Shown here piece by piece: positions 1 to 6,258 of a DNA stretch of 6,547 nt; position 1 is the first letter of the stretch, and the number at the start of each line of letters is the position of its first letter. The notes below the pieces were generated by a model. That model ran no database searches and was not told the DNA's origin. It saw only the letters and a program-made list of their open reading frames with translations. The position numbers and the translations under genes were made by a program. The stretch lies in NCBI GenBank assembly GCA_015233485.1, contig JADFXO010000221.1:1-6547 (forward strand), in the 5' to 3' direction. The DNA is from Nitrospirota bacterium (GTDB lineage: Bacteria > Nitrospirota > Thermodesulfovibrionia > Thermodesulfovibrionales > Magnetobacteriaceae).

Positions 1-2
1 CA

Positions 3-1148
3 ACCGGAAAGCCCAAGGGGGTACTGCATACCACGGGCGGCTATATGCTTTACACAAACTGCACATTCAAATGGATATTCGACTACAGGGATGAAGACGT
101 TTTCTTTTGCACGGCCGACATAGGCTGGATAACGGGACATAGTTACATTGTGTACGGCCCTCTTAGTAACGGCGCCACGGCGATTCTCTTTGAGGGAATT
201 CCCACTTACCCCAATCCGGGGCGGCTATGGAATATCGTGGAAAAACATGGCGTGAATATATTTTACACCGCCCCTACGGCCATAAGGGCGCTCATGAAAG
301 AGGGAGACCAATGGGTTAAGCAGCATGATTTGTCCTCCCTGAGGCTTATTGCCACAGTCGGCGAGCCGATTAACCCCGAGGCATGGATGTGGTACTATAA
401 TATGATCGGAGGAGGGAAGCTGCCAATCGTGGATACATGGTGGCAGACTGAGACGGGAGGCATACTGATAACCCCGTTGCCCGGCGCTATGACACTGAAA
501 CCCGGCTCTGCAAATAAACCGTTTCCAGGAATCGTCCCCGTTATTTTAAAGGAAGACGGCACGCCTGCCCTGGCAAACGAAGGCGGCTATCTCGCAATAA
601 AAAAGCCATGGCCGGGAATGCTTAGAGGGACATACGGCGACCCTGAAAACAAGCGTGTCAAAGAGGTATATTTTTCGCGCTTCCCCGGCATGTATTTCAG
701 CGGAGACGGCGCCCGTTGTGACGAAGACGGCGACTACTGGCTGATGGGCAGAATAGACGACGTAATAAATATCTCCGGCCACAGGCTTGGCACTGCAGAG
801 GTGGAATCCGCCTTAGTGAGCCACGAAGCTGTCGCCGAGGCGGCGGTAGTAGGGTTTCCACACGACATTAAGGGCGAGGGGTTGTATGTTTATGTGACAT
901 TAAAAGAAGGCTATGCACCGTCGGATGATTTAAGGAAAAGGCTCATAGATCACGTCAGGGTGGTAATCGGAGCAATCGCAACGCCGGACAAATTACAGTT
1001 CTCCCCCGCGCTGCCAAAGACCAGAAGCGGCAAAATCATGCGCAGGATACTCAGAAATATCGCCAAAGGAGATATCGAAAACCTTGGCGACACAAGCACC
1101 CTGGCCGATCCACTCGTTGTGGACGACCTTGTCAACGGCAGACAGTAG
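3..1148 (+). CDS. acs: Acetyl-CoA synthetase (AMP-forming), C-terminal part; 5' end outside window
   Basis: Cytoplasmic enzyme that activates acetate with ATP and CoA to acetyl-CoA, AMP and pyrophosphate through an acetyl-adenylate. The reading frame is open from base 3, and 381 codons are visible of the roughly 640-660 usual for the family, so about the first 40% is missing. It enters inside the P-loop-like adenylation motif (TGKPKG, bases 3-20). Next come TWWQTETGG at 435-461, whose tryptophan sets the small acetate pocket in Acs; YFSGDGA at 693-713 with the ribose-binding Asp codon at 705; GRIDDVI at 747-767 with the hinge region; and SGHRLGTAEVE, typical of Acs. PKTRSGK at 1014-1034 carries the catalytic lysine (codon 1032-1034), which in characterised Acs enzymes is switched off by reversible acetylation. 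The first internal ATG, at 45, is not the true start. The TAG stop shares its G with the next gene's GTG start. No damage is seen in the visible part. Confidence 0.95.
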   Translation, partial: TGKPKGVLHTTGGYMLYTNCTFKWIFDYRDEDVFFCTADIGWITGHSYIVYGPLSNGATAILFEGIPTYPNPGRLWNIVEKHGVNIFYTAPTAIRALMKEGDQWVKQHDLSSLRLIATVGEPINPEAWMWYYNMIGGGKLPIVDTWWQTETGGILITPLPGAMTLKPGSANKPFPGIVPVILKEDGTPALANEGGYLAIKKPWPGMLRGTYGDPENKRVKEVYFSRFPGMYFSGDGARCDEDGDYWLMGRIDDVINISGHRLGTAEVESALVSHEAVAEAAVVGFPHDIKGEGLYVYVTLKEGYAPSDDLRKRLIDHVRVVIGAIATPDKLQFSPALPKTRSGKIMRRILRNIAKGDIENLGDTSTLADPLVVDDLVNGRQ

Positions 1149-3433
1149 TGGACGCGGCGGTCTTACTTGACGGCATACTTAGGTCATCTATTGACATGGC
1201 CATAGCGGCGGCCGATGTGGATTTGATTGTCAGGTATATGAATCCCGCGGCTGAGAAGATGTTTGGCCGCAGCGCCGCCGATACAATCGGCAAGACTGTG
1301 GCAGAGGTTCACAAGGCAGAAAGTGTTGACCACGAGCGCTTTCGCATCGCTATGGAGATAGTAAAAAAAGACGGCGAACACATCTTCACCTACGTAAGGG
1401 ACAAGGACGGAGGCGAACAACGGTATATAGAAGCCAGAATATCGTGTATATGGAGCGTTGACCATACCTTAATTGGTTATGTCATGGCCGCCCGCGACAT
1501 AACCAGTCGCAGACTCTCGGCAGAGTCCCTGCAGTATCGCGTACAGATAGATAAACTCATCGCGTCTATCTCGACGGGTTTTATAAACATAACCGGCAGC
1601 GAAGTAAAATCCGAGATTAGAAATGCCCTTGAGCATGTTGGAGTTGTCCTTGGGGTTGACAATAGCTGCACGGTGCTTTTCTCAGACGAGGGTGTGCCTG
1701 ATGAGTTGTTCCGGTGGAGTCCTCACCAGCTTCCAGACACTGCGGGGAAATGCAATACACTGCTGCTTGAACGCTCCGCGGATGACAAACTAAGGTTATT
1801 TGCATCCAACTCCATGCCGTGGTTTAAGGAAATAATCGGCAAAGGAGAGGTTATTTGCATAAACACACTGGACGCAGTCCCTGAGCCTGATAATTCAATA
1901 TTGTCGGGCAAGGGCATCAAGTCTATGATAGTCGCCCCTATGGCCTTAGGCGGACAGCCCGCGGGATTTCTCTCCTTTTCGACTGTCATGTCTGAAAGGC
2001 AGTGGACGCCTGAGGATGTATTGCTCGTGAAAATGATAAGCGAGATATTCGCCAATGCCGTTACAAGAGGCAAAAACGAGCAGATGCTTAAAACCCTGGC
2101 ACATTATGACCCCTTGACCGGACTTCCCAACCGGATACTGTTTAATGACCGTCTGAATCAGGCCATAGAGCAGGCAACGCGCAACTCACGCCTGGTGGCG
2201 CTGTTATTTCTTGACCTTGACAGTTTTAAACTGGTAAACGACACACTAGGGCATGATGTAGGGGATTTGCTACTGAAAGAGACCTCGCAGCGCCTTGTCA
2301 GCAACGTGCGCAAGTCAGACACTGTAGCCCGCATGGGCGGCGACGAGTTCACCGTCATCCTAAGCAACATAGAGCAGGACAAGTATGCGGTCGGTGTGGC
2401 GAATAAAATAATCGAAGCCGTATCGAAGCCGTATTATCTCAACGGCCAGGAGTGTTCTGTCGGTGTGAGTATAGGGGTCAGTATCTTTCCTAACGATTCG
2501 CACTATGCCTCTGTGCTGCTGAAAAATGCCGACATTGCCATGTATCAGGTAAAAGAGCATGGGAAAAATGGTTTCCAGTTTTTCTCTTCCGGTATGAACA
2601 CACGGGCGGTTAAACGTCTCAAAATTGAGAGAAGCCTTCGCAGGAATCTTGAAAATCAGCTTTTTAAAATAACATACCAGCCGCAGCTTGACATAAACTC
2701 AGGAATGATAATTGGACTTGAGGCACTCCTGCACTGGGAAATTAAGGGAATGAAGGACTTCGACCACAGGGAAATCGTCTCCGTCGCCAAAGAGAGCGGA
2801 CTTATAATACCAATCGGCCAATGGTTTCTACGCCGTGTATGCGCACAAGGCAGCCAGTGGCAAAGACAGGGATTTCAGCATGTGCATATCGCCGTAAAGA
2901 TCCATAGCCGCCAGTTTAAGCAGGAAAATCTGGCCGGCATTATAAAACAAACGCTTGATGAGACAGGCCTTGCCCCCAACAGTCTTGAACTTGAGTTGAC
3001 AGAGGGCACAATAATGAAGGATGTGGATGACTCTATCGGCATTATCAAAGAATTAAAGGCCATCGGCCTCTCTATCACTATTGACAATTTCGGTACCGGC
3101 TACTCCTCACTTAGTCACCTTAAACGATTCCCTATTGATTCGCTGAAAATCGACAGGCAGTTCATACAAAATGTTACAACAGACATGGACTACTCGGTCA
3201 TAGCGAAGGCAATTATTGCACTGGCGCACACGCTGAACATGAAGGTGATTGCCGAAGGAGTTGAGACCTTTGAGCAGCTTGAGTTTCTCCGGTCACTGAA
3301 GTGTGACGAGGCGCAGGGACACCTGTTCAGCTCCCCCCTTTCAGCAGAAGACATAACGCAGCAGTTGACAGAAGAGCAATACTTCATCTTGCTAACAAGA
3401 GAAACAGGCGGGGCTGTCTCTCCGTCAGGTTAG
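1148..3433 (+). CDS. PAS-GAF-GGDEF-EAL signalling protein with degenerate EAL domain
   Basis: Predicted soluble c-di-GMP enzyme of 761 aa; no signal peptide or membrane segment is seen. Domain order: PAS about residues 8-120 (ends GYVMAARDIT), GAF about 135-310, GGDEF about 319-480 (starts HYDPLTGLPNR), EAL about 500-745. The cyclase looks active: DLDSFKLVND, GHDVGD and GGDEF at 397-401 are intact, and a complete RxxD inhibitory site (R388-D391) lies five residues before it. The EAL domain keeps E525, E616/E619, D646, K667, E703 and Q723. It reads EALLHW instead of EALLRW (H529), AVKIHS instead of VNLS (K584 at the metal-binding Asn) and DNFGTG instead of DDFGTG (N647), so phosphodiesterase activity is probably lost. 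The net role would be c-di-GMP synthesis tuned by PAS and GAF inputs of unknown ligand. The GTG start is chosen because ATG codon 17 would cut into the PAS domain. It overlaps the acs stop by one base and has no clear Shine-Dalgarno sequence, so translational coupling is likely. Confidence 0.93.
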   Translation: MDAAVLLDGILRSSIDMAIAAADVDLIVRYMNPAAEKMFGRSAADTIGKTVAEVHKAESVDHERFRIAMEIVKKDGEHIFTYVRDKDGGEQRYIEARISCIWSVDHTLIGYVMAARDITSRRLSAESLQYRVQIDKLIASISTGFINITGSEVKSEIRNALEHVGVVLGVDNSCTVLFSDEGVPDELFRWSPHQLPDTAGKCNTLLLERSADDKLRLFASNSMPWFKEIIGKGEVICINTLDAVPEPDNSILSGKGIKSMIVAPMALGGQPAGFLSFSTVMSERQWTPEDVLLVKMISEIFANAVTRGKNEQMLKTLAHYDPLTGLPNRILFNDRLNQAIEQATRNSRLVALLFLDLDSFKLVNDTLGHDVGDLLLKETSQRLVSNVRKSDTVARMGGDEFTVILSNIEQDKYAVGVANKIIEAVSKPYYLNGQECSVGVSIGVSIFPNDSHYASVLLKNADIAMYQVKEHGKNGFQFFSSGMNTRAVKRLKIERSLRRNLENQLFKITYQPQLDINSGMIIGLEALLHWEIKGMKDFDHREIVSVAKESGLIIPIGQWFLRRVCAQGSQWQRQGFQHVHIAVKIHSRQFKQENLAGIIKQTLDETGLAPNSLELELTEGTIMKDVDDSIGIIKELKAIGLSITIDNFGTGYSSLSHLKRFPIDSLKIDRQFIQNVTTDMDYSVIAKAIIALAHTLNMKVIAEGVETFEQLEFLRSLKCDEAQGHLFSSPLSAEDITQQLTEEQYFILLTRETGGAVSPSG

Positions 3434-3459
3434 CACCCCCGATGGTTTATTAAACATAA

Positions 3460-5490
3460 ATGTACCTGCCCGATTTTATAAAGACAATTCATTCAATAAG
3501 AATCGGGACAGCCGTTAAGTTAGTATCCTACGCGATTGCCCTCACGGCTTTTATAAGCGTAGCCGCCTATGTGGAATACGTTTACAGCGCGCTCTTTGTC
3601 CTTGTGATTATTATCGCCGTCTATCTTGATTATAAGAAAAGCGCTGAAGGGTATGTGCCGCGTTGGATTATCAACGCGTTGTCGGTTATTGTGATAATTT
3701 TGTCGGTGTTTCGGATGTATGGCGAAGACCTGGTCGAGCCGGCCGTTGAGGCATTGTTGATCCTGCTTTCAATTAAATTTCTCGAAAAGAGGACTTTTAG
3801 GGACTACATGCAGGTTTATCTTATCTCGCTTTTTTTGCTTGCGGGGGCTGCCCTTTTGTCTATTGATCTGTCGTTTTTCCTTTACTTTATGATATTTTTC
3901 TTTCTTATCTCATCGGCCATAGTGCTGCTCACTTATTACTCACAGGCCCCGGATCTCATAATTCAGAGGGCGGTATTTGTAAAGATAGTTTTAAAGACGA
4001 TGGTAATTCCTCTTCTTTCAATACCTATGGCATCGATTATTTTCTTAGTCCTGCCAAGGACAGATCGTCCGTTTTTTAGTTTTTTAAACCGCTCAGGCAG
4101 GGGCAGGTCCGGCTTTGCAGATAGCGTTACGCTTGGGGGCATCTCATCAATACAACAGGACTCAAGCGTCGTATTCAGGGCATCTATGGAAAAACTGGAC
4201 GATGAGCTGCTCTATTGGCGCGGAATTCTGTTTGACACATTCGACGGCACGTCGTGGAAGTCCTCGTTGGCCGAAGCCACGGCCACTACGCGCCCCGAGA
4301 GGCTCAGAGGCAGGCGGGTTTCACAGACGATATACCTCGAACCATACGGCAACAAATACGTCTTCGCCCTGGATAAGCCCATATCTATACTCATAAAAAA
4401 CATTCGCTCACCCGGAGGATTCATATACCTTACAAAAGAACCAATAAAAAACAAGCTGCGTTACGAGGCTATATCCGTGATAGAGGGAAAACCACAGGGC
4501 GCCGTCCAGCCCAATATGCCTGACAGGCCCGACAAGGCCGATATGGCCGAAAAAGAAAGCTACCTGAAACTGCCGCCCGACATCCCGGATGGCATCACCG
4601 CTCTGGCTCAAACTCTTACCAAAGACAAAGGCCGGCGCGCCGCCACAGAGGCCATATTGACATACCTCAGAGACGGCCGCTACTCCTATTCGCTTGAGCG
4701 CCTGCCCGAGTCCCAGTCGCCGCTTAGTGAATTCCTGTTTAAGACAAAGTCGGGAAACTGCGAATACTTTGCTTCGGCAATGGCCGTGATGCTGCGTGCC
4801 TCCGGCATCGCCGCAAATGTAATCGGAGGCTACAAGGGCGGGCAGTATAACAACCTCGGCGGCTACTACATAGTCATGCAGAAAAATGCCCATGTGTGGG
4901 TAGAGGCATATATCGACGGTGAGGGATGGCGCCGCTATGACCCCACGCCCGCCGCAGCCTTCTCTATAAGCATAGAATCAAAGGGCGCATTGCTGCGAAC
5001 TCTGCAGACCTCCTTTGACGCCCTCAATTATTACTGGGGCGTATTCGTGATAAACTACAATTTCGACAGACAGTTGTCTATGCTCAAAAAACTCAGGACG
5101 AACATCAATGTGCCTGTCATGAAATCGTCTCTGCTGAAAGTTCGCACCGCCTTAAAGCGCATGAAAACGACGGCCTCACTAATGGCGGCAGCGCTGGCAG
5201 TAATATTATTAATCATCGCGTTAAGGCTTATCTTTTTCAATAAGACCCCGGTAGAGAAAAGGCTCCTTGGCAGCTTTCTCAGGGAGCTCAGGAAATTAGG
5301 GTTCGTGAAAAAACAGTCCGAGGGCCTTGAGGAATTCGTATCGGCCATAACAGATGACGGCCTAAGGCGCGACGCCGGTATGTTCGCCGTAGAATTTGAG
5401 AAGATATATTACAGGGATGAGAGATTTACGAAAGAGCAGATAAAACGCCTCAGGGCGATGCTAAAGGCCATGAGGCCATTAAAGATCTAA
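3460..5490 (+). CDS. tgpA: TgpA-type membrane transglutaminase-like protein
   Basis: Integral membrane protein of 676 aa with the TgpA layout. About seven N-terminal membrane segments (roughly residues 16-40, 42-58, 70-88, 92-107, 115-135, 137-160, 171-197; DUF3488-type region) are followed by the family signature around GFADSVTLGGISSI. An extracytoplasmic transglutaminase core comes next, about residues 380-500, then one more membrane helix (about 572-594) and a cytoplasmic DUF4129-like tail (about 605-672). The triad is visible: C434 in KSGNCEYFASAM, H478 in NAHVWVEAY and D494 in RRYDPTPAA. The family acts on the envelope side; the substrate is unknown, and bacterial members may be proteases or amidases rather than cross-linkers. 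An in-frame TAA sits directly before the ATG, fixing this as the earliest ATG, but no Shine-Dalgarno sequence precedes it. It follows the GGDEF-EAL gene by 26 bp. The usual MoxR ATPase and DUF58 partners are not in the window. No clear terminator follows. Confidence 0.9.
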   Translation: MYLPDFIKTIHSIRIGTAVKLVSYAIALTAFISVAAYVEYVYSALFVLVIIIAVYLDYKKSAEGYVPRWIINALSVIVIILSVFRMYGEDLVEPAVEALLILLSIKFLEKRTFRDYMQVYLISLFLLAGAALLSIDLSFFLYFMIFFFLISSAIVLLTYYSQAPDLIIQRAVFVKIVLKTMVIPLLSIPMASIIFLVLPRTDRPFFSFLNRSGRGRSGFADSVTLGGISSIQQDSSVVFRASMEKLDDELLYWRGILFDTFDGTSWKSSLAEATATTRPERLRGRRVSQTIYLEPYGNKYVFALDKPISILIKNIRSPGGFIYLTKEPIKNKLRYEAISVIEGKPQGAVQPNMPDRPDKADMAEKESYLKLPPDIPDGITALAQTLTKDKGRRAATEAILTYLRDGRYSYSLERLPESQSPLSEFLFKTKSGNCEYFASAMAVMLRASGIAANVIGGYKGGQYNNLGGYYIVMQKNAHVWVEAYIDGEGWRRYDPTPAAAFSISIESKGALLRTLQTSFDALNYYWGVFVINYNFDRQLSMLKKLRTNINVPVMKSSLLKVRTALKRMKTTASLMAAALAVILLIIALRLIFFNKTPVEKRLLGSFLRELRKLGFVKKQSEGLEEFVSAITDDGLRRDAGMFAVEFEKIYYRDERFTKEQIKRLRAMLKAMRPLKI

Positions 5491-5497
5491 AGGCGGG

Positions 5498-5535
5498 GCA
5501 ATCGAAAAAAAAAGATGAACGTAGGAGCCGATTGC
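5498..5535. repeat. Short inverted repeat after tgpA (weak hairpin)
   Basis: GCAATCG at 5498-5504 is the exact reverse complement of CGATTGC at 5529-5535, with a 24-nt spacer that starts with an A-run. An overlapping alternative fold pairs GAGC (5525-5528) with GCTC (5547-5550) and GTAGG (5521-5525) with CCTAC (5557-5561). The sequence lies 8-45 nt after the tgpA stop, where a terminator would be expected. There is no downstream T-run, so a rho-independent terminator cannot be claimed. Confidence 0.25.
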
Positions 5536-5567
5536 AAAATGTTTTCGCTCTCTGTACCTACAACATT

Positions 5568-5595
5568 CTGGATTCCCGTTTTCACGGGAATGACA
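5568..5595 (-). repeat. REP-type hairpin repeat, copy 1
   Basis: Begins CTGGATTCCCG and ends CGGGAATGACA, with loop TTTTC/A-type sequence and an 11-nt stem region built on ATTCCCGT/ACGGGAAT. It is the reverse complement of copy 2 except for one stem pair, T-A here where copy 2 has the C-G equivalent. Orientation is given relative to the form starting TGTCATTCCC. Confidence 0.85.
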
Positions 5596-5641
5596 GGCAG
5601 GGGAATACGGCATTCTGTTGTCAATCCAGCCTCCCCGGGTT

Positions 5642-5669
5642 TGTCATTCCCGCGAAAGCGGGAATCCAG
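5642..5669 (+). repeat. REP-type hairpin repeat, copy 2
   Basis: Begins TGTCATTCCCGCG and ends CGGGAATCCAG, around a GAAA tetraloop-like centre. This is the commonest genomic form of the repeat. Read in one frame it gives the VIPAKAGIQ peptide that recurs as a false protein in databases, which argues against any coding use here. Confidence 0.85.
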
Positions 5670-5684
5670 TCTCTAAGGACAAAC

Positions 5685-5703
5685 ATAAATGGGACACATT
5701 TAT
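5685..5703. repeat. Perfect 7-bp inverted repeat, ATAAATG/CATTTAT
   Basis: ATAAATG (5685-5691) and CATTTAT (5697-5703) flank the 5-nt loop GGACA and are followed by TCATTTT. The loop motif GGGACACATTTATT resembles sequences that I recall near IS200/RAYT-type elements, but I cannot verify this. It could be an element end, or a weak terminator reading rightwards. Confidence 0.4.
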
Positions 5704-5725
5704 TCATTTTGCAATTAGCTCGTAG

Positions 5726-5750
5726 AATATTTCTATTTGGGTCAAATATT
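5726..5750. repeat. AT-rich 7-bp inverted repeat
   Basis: AATATTT (5726-5732) and AAATATT (5744-5750) are exact reverse complements with an 11-nt spacer. It lies in a stretch of about 34% GC upstream of the small gene at 5829. It might be an operator, but arms this AT-rich arise by chance easily. Confidence 0.25.
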
Positions 5751-5815
5751 TAAGTTGCAGACAAATTAACAATTTACCCAACAGCTGAGTCACCACTTTC
5801 GCCTTGTCTATGTGG

Positions 5816-5821
5816 TACAAT
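5816..5821 (+). promoter_or_regulatory. Possible -10 box before the 67-aa gene
   Basis: TACAAT ends 7 nt before the ATG at 5829. Transcription from it would begin at or next to the start codon, giving a leaderless or nearly leaderless message. That fits the lack of a Shine-Dalgarno sequence (upstream bases AGTAATC). No convincing -35 element is seen at 16-18 nt. Confidence 0.3.
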
Positions 5822-5828
5822 AGTAATC

Positions 5829-6032
5829 ATGAATAGAAAATCGCGCTTCACAATATGTCGTTATAGCAGTCTTGAAGAGATGAAGGCGGACGAATATCGG
5901 TATTGGCAACAACAACCGGTGCATAAGCGGATGGATGCCGTAGAAGAGCTGACAACAGAGGCTTACGGTCTCAAGGATTCGTTCCTCGATGTATCAAGAT
6001 TTCAAAGAACTATTAGCCATATTAAACGCTGA
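5829..6032 (+). CDS. Small protein that normally precedes a nucleotidyltransferase-fold gene (antitoxin-like)
   Basis: Complete 67-aa protein, hydrophilic and charged, with no signal peptide. The segment YSSLEEMKADEYRYWQQQP, followed by VHKRMDAVEEL and ending near SRFQRTISHIKR, resembles from memory a widespread family of 60-90 aa proteins with an EYRYWQ-RPVHERMDAVEEL core. That family usually sits directly before, or overlaps, a gene for a nucleotidyltransferase-fold protein of the AbiEii-like type. Here the same partner is present but broken: its ATG at 5989 lies inside this gene, a 44-bp overlap. Function is not established; a toxin-antitoxin-like or regulatory role is inferred from the pairing. 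There is no Shine-Dalgarno sequence before the ATG, and a TACAAT box sits 7 nt upstream. The gene looks intact, in contrast to its neighbour. Confidence 0.75.
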   Translation: MNRKSRFTICRYSSLEEMKADEYRYWQQQPVHKRMDAVEELTTEAYGLKDSFLDVSRFQRTISHIKR

Positions 6033-6156
6033 ACATGTGAAATACCTTATTGTGGGTACGCCGTATCCCTTCATTCACAGCCCAAACCGTGACAGGATTC
6101 AAAACTATACAGAAGAATCCCAATTGTCTAGTTTGCCATCCACCCACTGTCAATAA
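5989..6156 (+). pseudogene. Frameshifted remnant of a nucleotidyltransferase-fold protein
   Basis: The frame from ATG 5989 reads MYQDFKELLAILNAEHVKYL then IVG. This is the usual start of the nucleotidyltransferase-fold partner of the preceding gene, whose family continues VGGYAV..H..PR.TKDLD. After GTG GGT (6052-6057) the frame turns to unrelated residues and stops at TAA 6154-6156, giving 55 aa instead of the usual 150-300. Read in the next frame, bases from 6057 give YAVSLHSQPKP, a stop, then QDSKLY, which matches the expected continuation. About 4 bases appear lost at the glycine pair, and a stop plus substitutions hit the Asp-x-Asp metal motif. No later family sequence is recognised after about 6110, so the gene is frameshifted and truncated. 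A fresh functional short form is unlikely. Confidence 0.7.
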
Positions 6157-6252
6157 TTGGGAAGTGTCCCCGTTGTCCACTCTACATTTTTTCTCGTATG
6201 TTTGCCCTGTTACTGTGTTGCTTTTAGTGTCTGACTTATTGCAACATATATT
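6157..6252. other. Non-coding stretch after the pseudogene
   Basis: No convincing gene on either strand. It contains a GTGTCCC motif (6164-6170), the inverse of GGGACAC at 5691-5697, and a 6-bp inverted repeat TGTTGC/GCAACA (6216-6221 and 6241-6246). It may be decayed remains of the nucleotidyltransferase gene or the upstream region of the following small gene. No clear -35/-10 pair can be picked. Confidence 0.4.
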
Positions 6253-6258
6253 AAGGAG
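6253..6258 (+). promoter_or_regulatory. Ribosome binding site for the 26-aa reading frame
   Basis: AAGGAG lies 9 nt before ATG 6268, a good Shine-Dalgarno match and one of only two strong ones in the window. Its last two bases fall in the left arm of the inverted repeat 6257-6268, so folding of the transcript could hide it. Confidence 0.5.

Larger units (their letters stand above)
5568..5669. mobile_element. REPIN-like element: two inverted copies of the ATTCCC-N8-GGGAAT repeat
   Basis: Two 28-nt repeats in opposite orientation enclose 46 nt, giving a unit of about 102 bp with the outline of a REP doublet or small non-autonomous element. Each copy is itself a hairpin. The copies agree at 26 of 28 positions, and the two differences form one compensated base pair in the stem. 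The core matches the Neisseria dRS3 consensus ATTCCC-N8-GGGAAT, which also recurs in many unrelated genomes. Such REP elements are thought to be moved by RAYT-type Y1 transposases; none is encoded here. It lies between the tgpA operon and the accessory right end, a usual place for such elements. Confidence 0.8.

Noticed and set aside
1148..3433. LapD-type c-di-GMP receptor assignment
   Set aside because: No membrane segments, HAMP or periplasmic domain; the GGDEF is intact, and the EAL has lost residues needed for ligand binding.
4115..4396. 93-aa reading frame inside tgpA, + strand
   Set aside because: Lies fully within a well-supported gene in another frame, and its composition is typical of an out-of-frame shadow.
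4408..4893. 161-aa reading frame on the - strand opposite tgpA
   Set aside because: Antisense to the conserved transglutaminase core, with no recognisable domain; coding constraint of tgpA explains the open frame.
5498..5561. Rho-independent terminator after tgpA
   Set aside because: Inverted repeats are present but the stems are short or imperfect and no T-run follows on the + strand; the A-run at 5505 has no hairpin on the correct side for the - strand either.
5568..5669. CRISPR array
   Set aside because: Only two copies, inverted relative to each other, each a self-complementary hairpin; no regular spacers.
5532..5753. 73-aa reading frame on the + strand across the repeats
   Set aside because: Its peptide contains LDSRFHGNDR and VIPAKAGIQ, the well-known false translations of the ATTCCC-N8-GGGAAT repeat, and it has no ribosome binding site.
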